From Anderseniella sp. (GTDB taxonomy: Bacteria; Pseudomonadota; Alphaproteobacteria; Rhizobiales; Aestuariivirgaceae): a stretch of 6,198 bases of DNA. The notes under the pieces were generated by a model. That model saw only the letters and a program-made list of their open reading frames with translations, made no database searches and was not told the DNA's origin. The stretch is from contig JABDRA010000113.1 in NCBI GenBank assembly GCA_013041995.1, positions 1-6,198 of the forward strand, written 5' to 3'. Below are positions 5,510 through 6,198 of the stretch, piece after piece; the first letter of the stretch is position 1; every line of letters starts with the position of its first letter. The position numbers were made by a program, and so were the translations under genes.

Positions 5510-6198
5510 ATGATTTATGCCCTTTTAGCCGTGGTTTTCCTGGCCCTGATGTTCGGTCCGCAAATGTGGGTACGCTATGTCATTGCCGAACATGCAGATG
5601 ACCGGCCGGACTTTCCGGGTACCGGCGGCGAGCTTGCGCGACACCTGCTCGACGACGCAGGTCTTGATCAGGTGCCGGTGGAGGTGCTTCTTGCCGATGG
5701 CGGCGATCATTACGACCCGCAGGCAAAGGCAGTGCGACTGAGCCCGTCACACCATGACGGCAGGTCGATAACCGCCGTGGCGATTGCTGCACACGAAGTC
5801 GGACATGCCATGCAGGATGCGGAAGGGTACAAACCTCTGGCATTGCGGACAAGGATGGCAACAGCAGCCCAGAAAATACAGGGGATCGGATCGGTTTTGC
5901 TGATTGGCGCGCCCATCGTCATGGCCATAACACGCAAACCTTCAATCCTGCTGATTGAGATTGGTGCCGGTCTGGCCATTATGGCAACCGGCGTCGTGGT
6001 GCATCTGATTACACTGCCGGTTGAAATTGACGCCAGCTTTTCCCGTGCGCTGCCAATTCTGAAGCACGGGGAATATCTGAAAAAAGATGACCTGCCGGGC
6101 GCAAAAAAGGTCTTGCGCGCTGCGGCGCTAACCTACGTGGCAGCGGCAATGGTCAGCCTGCTTGATGTTATGCGGTGGTTGCGATTATTACGGTTCTA
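5510..6198 (+). CDS. Membrane-anchored zinc metallopeptidase, YugP family (stop codon not inside window)
   Basis: Putative neutral zinc metallopeptidase of the YugP type (Pfam Zn_peptidase_2 family). There are 229 codons before the edge, close to the 220-230 usual for the family, and the final bases TA may begin the stop, so the protein is probably complete. The zinc motif is AAHEVGHA: His95, Glu96 and His99. Glu172 in LPVEIDASFSRALP is a likely third ligand by family resemblance. An N-terminal hydrophobic helix (about 1-20) and further hydrophobic segments (about 126-141, 146-168, 203-219) indicate membrane embedding. The substrate is unknown. The start is fixed well: an in-frame TGA lies at 5501-5503, and ATG at 5510 is the first start codon after it, although the ribosome binding site is weak (TGAG, 5-6 bases away). 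It is divergent from the Mrp operon, and no functional link is established. It ends in a basic WLRLLRF sequence, as such proteins often do. Confidence 0.9.
   Translation, partial: MIYALLAVVFLALMFGPQMWVRYVIAEHADDRPDFPGTGGELARHLLDDAGLDQVPVEVLLADGGDHYDPQAKAVRLSPSHHDGRSITAVAIAAHEVGHAMQDAEGYKPLALRTRMATAAQKIQGIGSVLLIGAPIVMAITRKPSILLIEIGAGLAIMATGVVVHLITLPVEIDASFSRALPILKHGEYLKKDDLPGAKKVLRAAALTYVAAAMVSLLDVMRWLRLLRF

Overview
The window looks like chromosomal DNA of a Gram-negative bacterium, most likely a marine or soil alphaproteobacterium. The basis is indirect: moderately high GC, protein style, and an Mrp-type operon whose MnhA is split up. I cannot name the genus from the sequence. About 97% is coding, in two divergent transcription units separated by a 138-bp gap (5372-5509).

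Minus strand, 5371 down to the left edge: a tightly packed operon for a multisubunit Mrp/Mnh-type monovalent cation (Na+)/H+ antiporter. In transcription order it reads mnhE (5371-4892), mnhF (4887-4591), mnhG (4591-4076), a fused MbhD/MbhE/MnhB protein (4079-3087), mnhC (3087-2728), mnhD (2731-1238), and a second proton-channel subunit of the MnhD/NuoL type (1241 to beyond base 1). This is not the classical mrpABCDEFG order. It matches the order of the membrane arm of archaeal Mbh hydrogenases and related complexes (E-F-G-D/E-B-C-H). The C-terminal part of canonical MrpA has been joined to MnhB, while the large NuoL-like part is represented by separate MnhD-like genes. Six of the genes are joined by 1-nt or 4-nt stop/start overlaps and mnhE-mnhF by a 4-nt gap, so the products are probably translationally coupled and made in fixed ratio for one inner-membrane complex. 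MnhG carries an unusual lysine/alanine-rich, histone H1-like tail of about 55 residues.

Gap 5372-5509: contains the mnhE ribosome binding site, a perfect TATAAT on the minus strand overlapping a weak promoter-like pair on the plus strand, and the perfect palindrome ATCAATTGAT. It is the only plausible control region in the window.

Plus strand, 5510 to the right edge: an essentially complete membrane-anchored zinc metallopeptidase of the YugP family (HEVGH motif). The last two bases of the window (TA) could begin its stop codon.

The genes present are recognisable families. The features that stand out are the MnhG tail, the subunit fusion and the Mbh-like order. No mobile element, CRISPR array, tRNA, rRNA or defence-type system is visible.
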